A DNA stretch of 42,408 nucleotides from Pseudomonadota bacterium (GTDB taxonomy: Bacteria; Pseudomonadota; Gammaproteobacteria; Burkholderiales; Burkholderiaceae_B): the NCBI GenBank assembly GCA_023387815.1, contig JAEWHK010000056.1:1-42408 (forward strand), given 5' to 3'. A program made the position numbers and the translations under genes. The notes beneath the pieces were generated by a model. The model did not search any database and was not told where the DNA came from. It saw only the letters and a list, made by a program, of their open reading frames with translations. How positions within the stretch are numbered: position 1 is the stretch's first letter; every line of letters begins with the position of its first letter. Of this stretch, positions 18,283-26,668 are shown piece by piece.

Positions 18283-19419
18283 TCAGCGCCGCCGTGACAC
18301 AGAGGGCAGAAGCAGCCACCGCGGGCAGCGCCACTGCACCAGGCGGGAATAAAGCCAGATATACACAGAAGCGAATACCAGCATGCTGATGCACAATGCG
18401 ATTGGATTATCCCAATACAGCGTCGCCGGAACCAGACCTATCAGCGTCAGCACCCACAGGTATGGCGATGTCAGCGCATTGCACATGACGGGCACCATGC
18501 CTTGTCCGCGACGACTGAAGGTGACGCGCACCAGACGCCGGAATATCAGCTGATGCAAATGCAGCGCATCGGGCTGATCTACCGGTACGCCCCGTTTGAA
18601 GCGACGTCGCCAGATTGAAAACAGTGTCTCAAATACGGGATAGAACAGCACGGCAAGGGCGTAGAACGGAGAAACAGAGGGATTGCGCACTACCAGCAGC
18701 ACAGCCAGTTCTGCCAGCATGAAACCGATGAAGTACGCGCCGCCGTCCCCCAGGAACACTCGGCCGAAAGGAAAATTCCAGACAAAGAAACCGACAATGG
18801 ACGATGCCATGGCCAGGGCAATGGAAAATATGGCCAGATCATCAACCTGATAGGCGACCAGTGCAATCGAGGTCGCCATCAGCATAGCCACCATGCCAGC
18901 CAGCCCGTTCATCCCGTCCACAATATTGAGCGCGTGTGTGCAGCCACCCACGGCGATAACGGTAAAAATAAGAGAAATCGGCCAGAAACCCAGAATATAG
19001 TTGAAGACATCAATACTGACGCGACTGACACCACCGAAGAACCACCAGGCAATGGCCGCGGAAATAAAGGCAGCGAGCAGACGTTTGCCGGCGCCGATAT
19101 CCTTGGTGATATCTTCCAGAATGCCGGCCACAAATACCGGAAGCGAGGCCACGAAAAGTGCGGGCCACAACCAGTTCAGCGTCATATTGTCGGGCCGACC
19201 CAATACCAGCAGACCAGCCAGGGTGCCGGCAAAAACAGCCAGGCCACCAATGCGCGGCGTGGATTTCTTATGAGAAGCCTGCGGCTTGTCCAGATCATAG
19301 TCGCCGGTATAGCGACCATGCCATCTTTCAGAAAAAACAATAAGCCCGCCGACCATGAAGGCCACAATGCTGATGTAGAGATATTGCCAGGTGAATGTCA
19401 AAGTCGATCCAGGATGCAA
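18283..19419 (-). CDS. polyprenyl-phosphate sugar-1-phosphate transferase (MraY/WecA/WbpL family)
   Basis: A 378-residue integral membrane enzyme that starts glycan assembly by moving a (N-acetyl)hexosamine 1-phosphate from its UDP form to undecaprenyl phosphate. Family signatures are visible: KKSTPRIGG, AGILEDITKDIG, NIVDGMNGLAG with the paired Asp region, WNFPFGRVFLGDGGAYF, and the HLHQLIFRR cytosolic loop. The only start available at the 5' end is TTG (19419, no clear ribosome binding site) or another TTG at 19401; ATG starts come too late to keep the first membrane helix, so the exact N terminus is uncertain. It is the first gene of the cluster downstream of the long leader. Confidence 0.88.
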   Translation of the reverse strand: MHPGSTLTFTWQYLYISIVAFMVGGLIVFSERWHGRYTGDYDLDKPQASHKKSTPRIGGLAVFAGTLAGLLVLGRPDNMTLNWLWPALFVASLPVFVAGILEDITKDIGAGKRLLAAFISAAIAWWFFGGVSRVSIDVFNYILGFWPISLIFTVIAVGGCTHALNIVDGMNGLAGMVAMLMATSIALVAYQVDDLAIFSIALAMASSIVGFFVWNFPFGRVFLGDGGAYFIGFMLAELAVLLVVRNPSVSPFYALAVLFYPVFETLFSIWRRRFKRGVPVDQPDALHLHQLIFRRLVRVTFSRRGQGMVPVMCNALTSPYLWVLTLIGLVPATLYWDNPIALCISMLVFASVYIWLYSRLVQWRCPRWLLLPSVSRRR

Positions 19420-19563
19420 AATTCTTAAACAAACGACAATAGTAACGTGACGACGGCGGCCGACAGCCAGTTTGAAACAAACGGCATTACATTACATATT
19501 CAGCAATTTTAATAGTTATTTACATCAGAAATACAGTTATCTCTTTCAAAACTAATTTAGCCG

Positions 19564-19596
19564 AAAAAAAAGCCCAAGATCTTGCGATCTTGGGCT
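19564..19596 (-). terminator. strong intrinsic terminator, leftward
   Basis: A perfect 11-bp inverted repeat (AGCCCAAGATC at 19571-19581, GATCTTGGGCT at 19586-19596) with a 4-base loop. On the minus strand it is followed by a run of T residues (A run 19564-19570 on the plus strand). It lies about 145 bp upstream of the first polysaccharide gene and in the same direction, so it either ends a small RNA or attenuates the cluster. Confidence 0.9.
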
Positions 19597-19786
19597 AAAT
19601 CCACCAAAGGAGGAGGGTGGAGGAGACAACCTTGGCATGATGAGCGGAAGAAACTCTAGCGGACCACAATACCGATTTATTGATTTGTTGTTTGCTGCCT
19701 GTGTTTTTCTTGCTAGGCAACGGCGAAACAACAATTAACTCGATACTGCTACTGCGAATTTCCGAAAGACCATCTCGTCATCCGTT
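19564..19786 (-). ncRNA. candidate small RNA or attenuated leader with anti-Shine-Dalgarno hairpin
   Basis: A transcript from the promoter at 19793-19821 would run about 220 nt to the intrinsic terminator at 19564-19596. Just before the terminator it folds a hairpin with arms TCCACC and GGTGGA (19616-19621 and 19600-19605 on the plus strand) and a 10-base loop CTCCTCCTTT, which exposes an anti-Shine-Dalgarno sequence. A second CTCCTCC lies next to it. No open frame with a ribosome binding site is seen. It could be a free-standing regulator of translation, or the leader of the polysaccharide cluster, which lies downstream in the same direction. The 5' end is a prediction. Confidence 0.55.
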
Positions 19787-19792
19787 AAACAA

Positions 19793-19821
19793 ATAGTACT
19801 GCTTTTTTTTGTGCAACGCAA
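19793..19821 (-). promoter_or_regulatory. candidate sigma-70 promoter of the leader/sRNA
   Basis: On the minus strand TTGCGT (19816-19821) and TACTAT (19793-19798) are separated by 17 bp, with an A8 tract in the spacer. A second possible -10, TATAAT at 19912-19917, lacks a good -35 at the right distance. Confidence 0.5.
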
Positions 19822-20139
19822 GAAAATTTTCAGTCAAGCGTTTGAAATGACAATAGGGAAAACTTCAATGTGTTTCAAAAGCGACACTCACCCCAGCACT
19901 GTCTATAGGTAATTATACCGGTATGAGGGGGACAAAGCCAGATTGTGTACGAAGACAACGCGATATGGATATCTGCATTGCGGGTAATACCGGGGTCAGT
20001 TCCGTGGCTTATTGACAACAGAAAGCGATAAATATTGCGGATTGGCCTGGTAAACGGGCAGAAAAAACGGCCACCGCGTTATCCGTACCCGGTTCTGCTG
20101 CCCTGCCACCGCGCTATTCGTGCTGGCGTCGGGTTCCGT

Positions 20140-20186
20140 AAAAATGGCCGCTGCGTCTGCGTTGCATTGCAAGACGCCTTGCGGCC
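20140..20186 (-). terminator. candidate terminator after coq7
   Basis: On the minus strand GGCCGC (20181-20186) pairs with GCGGCC (20146-20151) around a loop of about 29 nt. This is followed by ATTTTTA (A run 20140-20144 on the plus strand). The long loop makes the call moderate. Confidence 0.45.
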
Positions 20187-20223
20187 CGGTTTTCTATGGG
20201 CAGATTTCAGCTGCTGCCGCGGA

Positions 20224-20907
20224 TCAGATCCGATAAGCCAGCGTTGTCATCACCTTGGACATGGCGGTCATCAGACCGCGCACTGGTACAGGCAGCGGTG
20301 TCCCGCCATGATGTTCCGCCGTCTCACGATGATGGATTTCGTCTTCCTTCATTTGCTGCACAATGGCGCGGGAGCGTACATCGTGTGCAGGCAGTTCCTT
20401 CAGGTGACTGTCCAGATGCGCCTCGACCTGACGTTCCGTTTCGGCCATAAAGCCCAGGTTGCGTTCGCGCCCTGCCACGCTGGCCAGCACACCCAGTCCG
20501 AAAGAACCGGCATACCACAATGGATTCAGCAGGCTTGTATGACTGTTGAGCTCAAGGATGCGATCGCGGCACCACGACAGATGGTCCACTTCCTCCAGAG
20601 CAGCGGTATCAAACACCTGCCGTACCGACTCTTCTTTGCACATGAGGGATTGGCCACGGTAAAGGGCCTGCGCGCAGACCTCTCCAACGTGATTGACCCG
20701 CATCAGGCCGGCTGCATGCCTGGCCTCGGCTTTACTCAATTCAGCTTCGGCCTGGTTGGCGGGCAACGGGCCGGCAGGATTCGGGCGCGAGGCCCGCGAG
20801 GCACCGGAAAGCACTTCCAGGGCGGTGCCAATTTCCTTTAGCACACGGTCGGCCACGGAGTAGCGGCGATTGAATACGGGAACTGCAGTAGCATTTTCAG
20901 AGGTCAT
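20224..20907 (-). CDS. coq7: 2-polyprenyl-3-methyl-6-methoxy-1,4-benzoquinone monooxygenase Coq7
   Basis: Membrane-associated di-iron hydroxylase of ubiquinone synthesis that makes the C6 hydroxylation. The 227-residue protein has the ferritin-like pattern of the family: Glu in NHVGEVCAQALYRGQ, the ExxH of LEEVDHLSW, a Glu in ETERQVEAHLDSH, and MKEDEIHHRE near the end. An N-terminal Pro/Ala-rich stretch precedes the fold. Presence of Coq7 instead of UbiF is common in Betaproteobacteria. It is divergent from the osmC-thyA-folA genes and is followed by a terminator-like stem. Confidence 0.95.
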   Translation of the reverse strand: MTSENATAVPVFNRRYSVADRVLKEIGTALEVLSGASRASRPNPAGPLPANQAEAELSKAEARHAAGLMRVNHVGEVCAQALYRGQSLMCKEESVRQVFDTAALEEVDHLSWCRDRILELNSHTSLLNPLWYAGSFGLGVLASVAGRERNLGFMAETERQVEAHLDSHLKELPAHDVRSRAIVQQMKEDEIHHRETAEHHGGTPLPVPVRGLMTAMSKVMTTLAYRI

Positions 20908-21051
20908 AACTCAGCCTTTGAGAAGAGGTCACGTTGAAAACAAAACGGTGACAGAGACAGCTTGCGCATTTTTCGCTTGTGCGCAGCCTGTCAGAATGTC
21001 TATTGTAGCAATGGGTTATGATTTCATTTTGATTTAAGGCAGGAAAACGTC

Positions 21052-21474
21052 ATGGAATGCAATATCGAATGGAATGGCCCGGAGGGCATGCTGTTCGTTG
21101 CCAGAACCGGCAGCGGGCATACCGTTGCCATGGACGGCGCACCAGAGGGTGGCGGAAATAATCTGGCGCCACGCCCCATGGAAATGATGCTGGTCAGCGC
21201 AGGTGGCTGCTCGGCCTATGACGTGGTGCTCATCCTCAAGCGTGGCAGACATCAGGTCACACGCTGCCAGGTTGCCGTTCAGGGAGAACGCGCGGACACC
21301 GATCCCAAGGTATTTACCAAAATTCATTTCGTCTTTACCGTGACCGGGAAGAATCTGCCCGAAAAAGCCGTGGAGCGGGCCGTCAACCTCTCTCATGAGA
21401 AGTACTGCTCGGCCGTTGCTATGCTGGAAAAATCAGCCACCATCACCCACTCCTACGTCATTGCCGAGGCCTAA
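21052..21474 (+). CDS. OsmC family protein
   Basis: A 140-residue OsmC/Ohr-superfamily protein of the YhfA-like branch. The two conserved redox cysteines are Cys53 in SAGGCSAYDV and Cys119 in HEKYCSAVAML. Members with this pair reduce organic or lipid hydroperoxides, but the YhfA-like group has no firmly established substrate. AGGA lies eight bases before the ATG. The stop codon directly abuts the thyA start (TAA-ATG), so the two genes are probably cotranscribed, although no functional link is obvious. Confidence 0.9.
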   Translation: MECNIEWNGPEGMLFVARTGSGHTVAMDGAPEGGGNNLAPRPMEMMLVSAGGCSAYDVVLILKRGRHQVTRCQVAVQGERADTDPKVFTKIHFVFTVTGKNLPEKAVERAVNLSHEKYCSAVAMLEKSATITHSYVIAEA

Positions 21475-22272
21475 ATGAACGACCAGTACGAAAGTTTCAT
21501 GCGCCTGGTCATGGAAAAAGGCGTCGAAAAAACAGACCGTACCGGTACCGGTACGCGCTCCATTTTTGGCCATCAGATGCGGTTTGACCTTTCCGAAGGC
21601 TTTCCCCTGATCACCACCAAAAAACTGCACACCAAAAGCATCTTCATCGAACTGCTCTGGTTTTTACGGGGTGACTCCAACGTTCGCTGGCTGCAGGAAC
21701 GTGGCGTCACAATCTGGGATGAGTGGGCCGATGAACAGGGCAACCTGGGTCCCGTCTACGGGGTGCAATGGCGCTCCTGGCCCAAACCCGATGGCACCCA
21801 TATCGACCAGATTTCCCAGGTCATTGAACAGATCAAATCCAATCCGGATTCGCGGCGCCTGATTGTGTCTGCATGGAACGTCGCAGATATCGGACAGATG
21901 AAGCTGCCGCCCTGCCATGCCTTCTTCCAGTTCTACGTTGCCAATGGAAAACTGTCCTGCCAGCTCTATCAGCGTAGCGCAGATATTTTCCTGGGTGTCC
22001 CGTTCAATATTGCCAGCTACGCCCTGCTCACGCATATGGTCGCGCAGCAGTGCGATCTGGAACCTGGCGATTTTGTCTGGACAGGCGGCGACTGCCACCT
22101 ATACAGCAATCACATGGAACAGGCACAACTGCAATTATCACGAACGCCATATCCGTTTCCGCGCCTGAATATCCGTCGCAAACCGGATTCCATATTCGAT
22201 TACGAATATGAAGACTTTGAGATTGCCGACTACCAGTTCCATCCGCATATCAAGGCGCCCGTCGCCGTCTGA
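21475..22272 (+). CDS. thyA: thymidylate synthase ThyA
   Basis: Makes dTMP from dUMP with 5,10-methylene-tetrahydrofolate, releasing dihydrofolate. The 265 residues are almost identical in length to the E. coli enzyme. The nucleophile is Cys147 in LPPCHAFFQFYV, the phosphate-binding Arg lies in DRTGTGTRSIFG, and QRSADIFLGVPFNIASYA is fully conserved in kind. It begins right after the OsmC-like gene and is followed 47 bases later by folA, which regenerates its cofactor; the thyA-folA pair is classic. Confidence 0.98.
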   Translation: MNDQYESFMRLVMEKGVEKTDRTGTGTRSIFGHQMRFDLSEGFPLITTKKLHTKSIFIELLWFLRGDSNVRWLQERGVTIWDEWADEQGNLGPVYGVQWRSWPKPDGTHIDQISQVIEQIKSNPDSRRLIVSAWNVADIGQMKLPPCHAFFQFYVANGKLSCQLYQRSADIFLGVPFNIASYALLTHMVAQQCDLEPGDFVWTGGDCHLYSNHMEQAQLQLSRTPYPFPRLNIRRKPDSIFDYEYEDFEIADYQFHPHIKAPVAV

Positions 22273-22319
22273 GCCCTTGCGCCCGGCACGCCAAAATTGC
22301 TTTAATTACAGGAACCGAC

Positions 22320-22844
22320 ATGTCCACACTGATTATTCTTGTTGCCTACGCCGTCGAAAACCGCGTCATTGGTATCAACAATACCCTGCCCTGGCATCTG
22401 TCAGGTGATCTGAAGCGTTTCAAGGCTCTGACCATGGACAAGCCCATCATCATGGGCAGAAAAACCTGGGAATCCATCGGACGCCCCTTGCCCGGACGTC
22501 GCAATATCGTCATCACCCGAAAGGAAGGTTACCGCGCAGAGGGTGCAGAAGTGGTCAATTCACTGGACGCAGCCATTGAACTGGCATTTGAAAAAAGCCC
22601 GACCGCATTCGTGATTGGCGGCGAACAGATTTACGCCCAGGCCATCGAAAAATCACAGCAGGTCATGGCAACTGAAATTCATCAGTCCGTCGACGGCGAT
22701 GCCTTCTTTCCCGATCTGGACCAGCAGCTGTGGCGTGAAACCTCACGCGAATCTCAGCCTGAAGAAAACGGAATGAAATACGACTACGTGATTTACGAGA
22801 GAATCCCCAAGGACCTGCAGAAAGGGTCTGTGAATATTCCGTAA
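22320..22844 (+). CDS. folA: dihydrofolate reductase
   Basis: NADPH-dependent reduction of dihydrofolate to tetrahydrofolate. The 174-residue product shows the family's landmarks: VAYAVENRVIGINNTLPWHL with the Met20-type loop and the catalytic acid region, DKPIIMGRKTWESIGRPLPGR for NADPH and folate binding, and FVIGGEQIYAQAI. It is slightly longer than E. coli FolA at the C terminus. AGGAACCGAC precedes the ATG. A set of 15-bp repeats starts at the base after its stop codon. Confidence 0.97.
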   Translation: MSTLIILVAYAVENRVIGINNTLPWHLSGDLKRFKALTMDKPIIMGRKTWESIGRPLPGRRNIVITRKEGYRAEGAEVVNSLDAAIELAFEKSPTAFVIGGEQIYAQAIEKSQQVMATEIHQSVDGDAFFPDLDQQLWRETSRESQPEENGMKYDYVIYERIPKDLQKGSVNIP

Positions 22845-22921
22845 GTGTGGCGTTCGTCAGTGTGGCGTTCGCAAGCGTTATGCTCGTAAGCGCGCCACCC
22901 TCGTAAACGCGTCAGTCGTAA
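22845..22921. repeat. five 15-bp-period degenerate repeats after folA
   Basis: Units of 15, 15, 15, 17 and 15 bp begin at 22845, 22860, 22875, 22890 and 22907. The first two share GTGTGGCGTTCG exactly, and the last three end in TCGTAA. The block starts at the base after the folA stop and lies between convergent folA and livF. It is non-coding as far as I can tell. Confidence 0.75.
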
Positions 22922-22948
22922 GTGTCATTGAAATCAGGACAGCTAGTC

Positions 22949-22972
22949 AAAAACGGCGACGATAAAGGCCGC
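22949..22972 (-). terminator. weak candidate terminator after livF
   Basis: On the minus strand GCGGC (22968-22972) can pair with GCCGT (22953-22957) around a 10-base loop, followed by TTTTT ending at 22949. The stem is only five pairs with one wobble, but it lies 25 bp downstream of the last gene of the long operon. Confidence 0.35.
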
Positions 22973-22997
22973 AGATTGCCCGCGCGTTTACCTGCTG

Positions 22998-23723
22998 TTA
23001 ATGCGCAGGCGCCCCGCCCAGATAAAGCTGTATCACGCGCGGATCATCCATAAGCTGCGCCGCCTCGCCCTGCAGGGCGATTTCTCCTGTCTCCAGCACA
23101 TAGCCGTAATCCGAGATCTGCAGTGCCGCGCGTGCATTCTGCTCGATCAGCAGAATTGACACGCCATCATCACGCAGGCTGGACACCATTTGCAGAATTT
23201 CCTGCACGATCAGCGGTGCCAGTCCCAGACTGGGTTCATCCAGCATCAGGAGGCGCGGCGAAGACATCAGCGCCCGCCCAAGAGCCAGCATTTGCCGCTC
23301 TCCGCCAGACAAGGTATAGGCTTTCTGCTTCTTTCTTTCGTGCAGGCGCGGGAATCGACGATAGACGCTATCGAGCTGCTGCCGCAGCTGATCTTTCTCT
23401 GAACGCCGGGCATAGCCGCCGAGCAGCAGGTTTTCATAGACGGTCATCTCGCCAAAAAGCTCACGCTGTTCCGGCACCAGGCAGATGCCCTGCTCAACCC
23501 GGCTTTCCACATCGATATGCTGTAAATCCATGCCTTCATAAGTGATGCTGCCCTGCGACGGTCGCAAGCCCATGAGTGCAGAAAGCAGCGTTGTCTTGCC
23601 GGCACCATTGGGCCCGATCACAGACACAATACTTCCAGAAGAAACCTGCAAAGACACATTCCTGACCGCCTGAACATGACCATAGGACACGCACAGATCC
23701 GATACCTCCAGCATGCTACTCAT
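22998..23723 (-). CDS. livF: branched-chain-type ABC transporter ATP-binding protein LivF
   Basis: ATPase subunit (241 residues) of a HAAT-family importer. It has Walker A GPNGAGKTTLLSAL, signature LSGGERQMLALGRAL and Walker B LLMLDEPSLGLAP, in the LivF style. The start at 23723 is chosen because GGAGGAAG lies at ideal spacing. The first 8 bases overlap the end of the LivM-LivG fusion gene, implying coupling. It is the last gene of the fifteen-gene leftward operon and corresponds in order to the last letter (iadN) of the auxin locus as I recall it. The likely substrate is an indolic or aromatic acid rather than leucine, inferred from context. Confidence 0.92.
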   Translation of the reverse strand: MSSMLEVSDLCVSYGHVQAVRNVSLQVSSGSIVSVIGPNGAGKTTLLSALMGLRPSQGSITYEGMDLQHIDVESRVEQGICLVPEQRELFGEMTVYENLLLGGYARRSEKDQLRQQLDSVYRRFPRLHERKKQKAYTLSGGERQMLALGRALMSSPRLLMLDEPSLGLAPLIVQEILQMVSSLRDDGVSILLIEQNARAALQISDYGYVLETGEIALQGEAAQLMDDPRVIQLYLGGAPAH

Positions 23724-25515
23724 TTGCACTTCCTCCCAGATAGGCATCCTGAACTGCCTTGTCGGCACGCACTTCCTGCGGCAGGCCTTCGATCAGTTTG
23801 GCACCAAAATTCATTACCACAAGACGGTCAACCAGCTTCATCACAAAGTCCATATCATGCTCGACAATAAGAATGGTCAGCCCTTCTGCCTTGAGCTGGC
23901 GCAGCAGATCAGCCAGGACATCCTTTTCATTTTTGCGCAGCCCTGCGGCCGGTTCATCCAGAATCAGCAGCACAGGATCGGAGGCGAGCGCACGGGCAAT
24001 TTCAAGAATCCTCTGCAGGCCCAGCGGCAGCTTGCCAGCCGGCAAATAAGCCTTGTCTTCCAGACCAATCCGAACGAGCTGCCGGTAGGCCTGATCCATG
24101 ATTCGCTTTTCTTCTGCGCGATTCAGACCCAAACCGGAACGCAGAAATCCCGCCGAGCCCCGCATGTTCGCGCCCAGCGCAACACTGTCTATCACACTCA
24201 TGTTGGGACGCAATTTGACGTGCTGAAACGTGCGGGCAACGCCCATGCGCGCAATCTGGCGTTGTGAATGATGCGTTACATCCTTGCCCAGAAAACGTAT
24301 CGTGCCTTCCGATTTTCCCAACACACCTGTAATAAGATTGAACATGGTGGACTTGCCGGCACCATTGGGTCCGATCAGCCCGACAATCTCTCCGGCAGAC
24401 ACGCGAAAACTCACATTATTGACCGCGACCAGACCCCCGAATCGGCGCACCACTCCTTCCACACTCAGCACTTCTGTGCCGGCGGCTAGCGGCGACTTTT
24501 CAGGCAATGGCTCAAGACCGGACGGCTCATAGCGTTTACCTTCAGCGCGCCCGTCTTTTGATCCGGCACTTCTGCGCTTTGCCACAAATGACATAATGCC
24601 GCCGCGTGCAAAATGCAGTAGCAGGATAAACAGCGCGCTGAAAACGATGGCCTCGAGCTGCCCGCCGCGGGATGAGACCAGCGGCAGAATATCCTGGATA
24701 TAGTTTTTGGAAATCAGCACACCTGCAGCGCCCACAATCGCACCCGACAGAAATCCGACACCACCCAGAATCGCCATCAGCAGATAGTTAATACTGGCAT
24801 GCAGATCAAACGGCGATGGACTCACAAATCGGTTCATATGCGCATAGAGCCAGCCGGCAAGCGCTGCAAAGATGGCGGCCACAATAAAAAGGCGCAGACG
24901 CACGGCGAACGCATCTTCACCGACACTGGCCAGCAGCACAGAACCGCCACGCAGACTGCGAATCACCCTGCCGGTTCTGGACCTCAGCAAATAATAGGAA
25001 AACAGCATGGACAAGCCGACCAACAGCCAGATCAGGTAATACATTTGTAATGGACTGAGCAGCGCCACACTCCCTACTGACACCGGCGGAATATTCGTAA
25101 TGCCGGTATTGCGTCCAAGCATGTCCATATTTCCAAAGAGCAGCGAAATCGACAATCCCCATGCAATCGTGCTCAGCGGCAGAAAATGTCCGCCAAGCCT
25201 GAGCGTGATGACGCCAATCACAAAAGCACATAGCGCCGTGATCGCGACGGCCGCCAGCAGACCTGTCCACGCCGACAGATCATAATGCGTGGTCAGATAG
25301 GCGGTGGTATACGCGGCAACACCCACAAAGGCAGCCTGCCCAAACGAGGTCGCGCCACCCACACCGGTCAGCAGCACCAGCCCTAGCGCCACCAGCGCAC
25401 CAATGCCGATATCGTTCATCAGCGACACACCGAACTTACCCAGAAACCATGGCAGGCCCAGTATGAACAGGGAGGCAATGACGAAAATGATGATACTGCG
25501 AAGAGAGGTTTTCAT
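23716..25515 (-). CDS. fused LivM permease-LivG ATPase of a HAAT-family ABC importer
   Basis: A 599-residue fusion. Residues about 1-310 are a polytopic permease of LivM type (GVGGATSFGQAAFVGVAAY, ASVGEDAFAVRLRLF), followed by a charged linker (about 313-345). The ATPase of LivG type has Walker A GPNGAGKST at 382-390, LPLGLQRILEIARAL as the degenerate signature and VLLILDEPAAGL as Walker B. Fusion of these subunits occurs in some HAAT systems. It overlaps livH by ATGA (25512-25515) and livF by 8 bases. With LivH, LivF and two binding proteins it forms a complete importer, probably for the substrate of the catabolic genes upstream. Confidence 0.93.
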   Translation of the reverse strand: MKTSLRSIIIFVIASLFILGLPWFLGKFGVSLMNDIGIGALVALGLVLLTGVGGATSFGQAAFVGVAAYTTAYLTTHYDLSAWTGLLAAVAITALCAFVIGVITLRLGGHFLPLSTIAWGLSISLLFGNMDMLGRNTGITNIPPVSVGSVALLSPLQMYYLIWLLVGLSMLFSYYLLRSRTGRVIRSLRGGSVLLASVGEDAFAVRLRLFIVAAIFAALAGWLYAHMNRFVSPSPFDLHASINYLLMAILGGVGFLSGAIVGAAGVLISKNYIQDILPLVSSRGGQLEAIVFSALFILLLHFARGGIMSFVAKRRSAGSKDGRAEGKRYEPSGLEPLPEKSPLAAGTEVLSVEGVVRRFGGLVAVNNVSFRVSAGEIVGLIGPNGAGKSTMFNLITGVLGKSEGTIRFLGKDVTHHSQRQIARMGVARTFQHVKLRPNMSVIDSVALGANMRGSAGFLRSGLGLNRAEEKRIMDQAYRQLVRIGLEDKAYLPAGKLPLGLQRILEIARALASDPVLLILDEPAAGLRKNEKDVLADLLRQLKAEGLTILIVEHDMDFVMKLVDRLVVMNFGAKLIEGLPQEVRADKAVQDAYLGGSANE

Positions 25516-26567
25516 TCGTCAATCTCCTCGTTGTTGTCCTCATCATGTGCAGTCAGCACCGAACGAATCATCAGCACGGGAATCAATAGTCCAAAGACAA
25601 TGACTTCTTTCAGTGCACCATTCCAGAATGATGAGAAGCTCTCGACAATGCCGACTGCCAGGGAACCCGCCATCGTCAATGGGTAACTGACAAGGCCGCC
25701 AATGATGGCACCCACAAAGGCCTTGAGCCCAAGCATAAAGCCGGAGTCATAGTAAATCGTATTCACCGGCGAGATCAGCACACCAATCATGCCGGCAAGT
25801 ACAGAGGAAAAAAGATAGACCAGGGTCGCCGTACGCATCGGACGAATACCCACGATGCGCGCACCAATCCGATTGACCGACGTTGCCCGCAGGGCTTTGC
25901 CCGTGAGTGTGAATTCAAAGAAAAGATAAAACATGATGCTCAGCAGAATGGCAACTGCAATAGTGAGCGCCACCTGGCCACTCAGGGTAAAGTCACCGAA
26001 TAGCGGAATGTCCAGATCCGTGAACTGCTCTGTCCGAAAACCTTCAGGACCGAAAAATAATAGTCCCAGACCAACAAACAGAAAGTGAATGGAAAGTGAA
26101 ACGATCAAGAGGATCAGTGAGGACGCATCGGCGATGGGTTGCAGCGCAATGCGTGCCACCAGAGGGATGATAGGCGTAACCAGCAGCACGGCTGCCAGAA
26201 TCTGCAGCAGCATGGAATCGGTCCGTCCTGTGATGGCCCAGGCAAACGCGCAGGGCAGCAGCGGTGCCACGCCCCAGCAGGCAATGGACATGGGCACGCG
26301 CCGCCACTCGCGCCTTCGTGCAAGACTGGCGATATCGACAATCAGCGCAACCACTGCCAGAACAATGACCAGACCAATCGTTGGCGGCACCATGCCTGCC
26401 TGCAGCGATGCCAGACTAAGCGCAGCAAATGCAGCCACATCGCCGAAAGGCACGAAGATCACACGGGTAACCGAGAACACCATTACCAGTCCGATTCCTG
26501 CCAGCAGATAGACCGAGCCGTTGGACAGCCCATCCACCATCAGCATATAAGCGACTTCCCAATCCAT
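25512..26567 (-). CDS. livH: branched-chain-type ABC transporter permease LivH
   Basis: A 351-residue polytopic inner-membrane permease. The N terminus MLMVDGLSNGSVYLLAGIGLVMVFSV is characteristic of LivH proteins, and GKALRATSVNRIGARIVGI is the conserved cytoplasmic loop that meets the ATPase. AGGACAG precedes the ATG. It follows the binding-protein genes after a 101-bp gap that holds short direct repeats, and overlaps the LivM-LivG fusion by four bases. It is the second permease half of the importer. Confidence 0.93.
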   Translation of the reverse strand: MDWEVAYMLMVDGLSNGSVYLLAGIGLVMVFSVTRVIFVPFGDVAAFAALSLASLQAGMVPPTIGLVIVLAVVALIVDIASLARRREWRRVPMSIACWGVAPLLPCAFAWAITGRTDSMLLQILAAVLLVTPIIPLVARIALQPIADASSLILLIVSLSIHFLFVGLGLLFFGPEGFRTEQFTDLDIPLFGDFTLSGQVALTIAVAILLSIMFYLFFEFTLTGKALRATSVNRIGARIVGIRPMRTATLVYLFSSVLAGMIGVLISPVNTIYYDSGFMLGLKAFVGAIIGGLVSYPLTMAGSLAVGIVESFSSFWNGALKEVIVFGLLIPVLMIRSVLTAHDEDNNEEIDE

Positions 26568-26595
26568 TTTCTGTCCTGTTGAACGTTACGTGAAA

Positions 26596-26651
26596 ATCAC
26601 AGTCATGCAAATATCACAGTCGAAATGACATCACATTTGAAATGACACCAA
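26596..26651. repeat. short direct repeats in the gap before livH
   Basis: ATCACAGTC occurs at 26596-26604 and 26613-26621, and GAAATGACA at 26622-26630 and 26639-26647. They lie in the gap between the last binding-protein gene and livH. They may affect mRNA processing at the boundary where expression levels of binding protein and permease differ, but nothing more can be shown. Confidence 0.4.
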
Positions 26652-26668
26652 TGCGACTGCCAGACTCA

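Larger units (their letters stand above)
19420..20223. other. 804-bp intergenic region between the polysaccharide cluster and coq7
   Basis: No convincing protein gene is seen on either strand; the long rightward frame crossing 20035-20841 is antisense to coq7. The region is A+T-richer than its neighbours from 19430 to 19920. It contains, from right to left on the minus strand, a terminator-like stem behind coq7, a perfect TATAAT hexamer (19912-19917), a candidate promoter (19793-19821), a C-rich hairpin and a strong intrinsic terminator (19564-19596). The promoter of the polysaccharide cluster must lie here or within the leader. No JUMPstart or ops element was recognised. Confidence 0.75.

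Noticed and set aside
19420..20223. JUMPstart/ops element for RfaH in front of the polysaccharide genes
   Set aside because: I looked for GGCGGTAGCGT-like sequences on the minus strand and saw none; the attenuator idea therefore rests only on the terminator.
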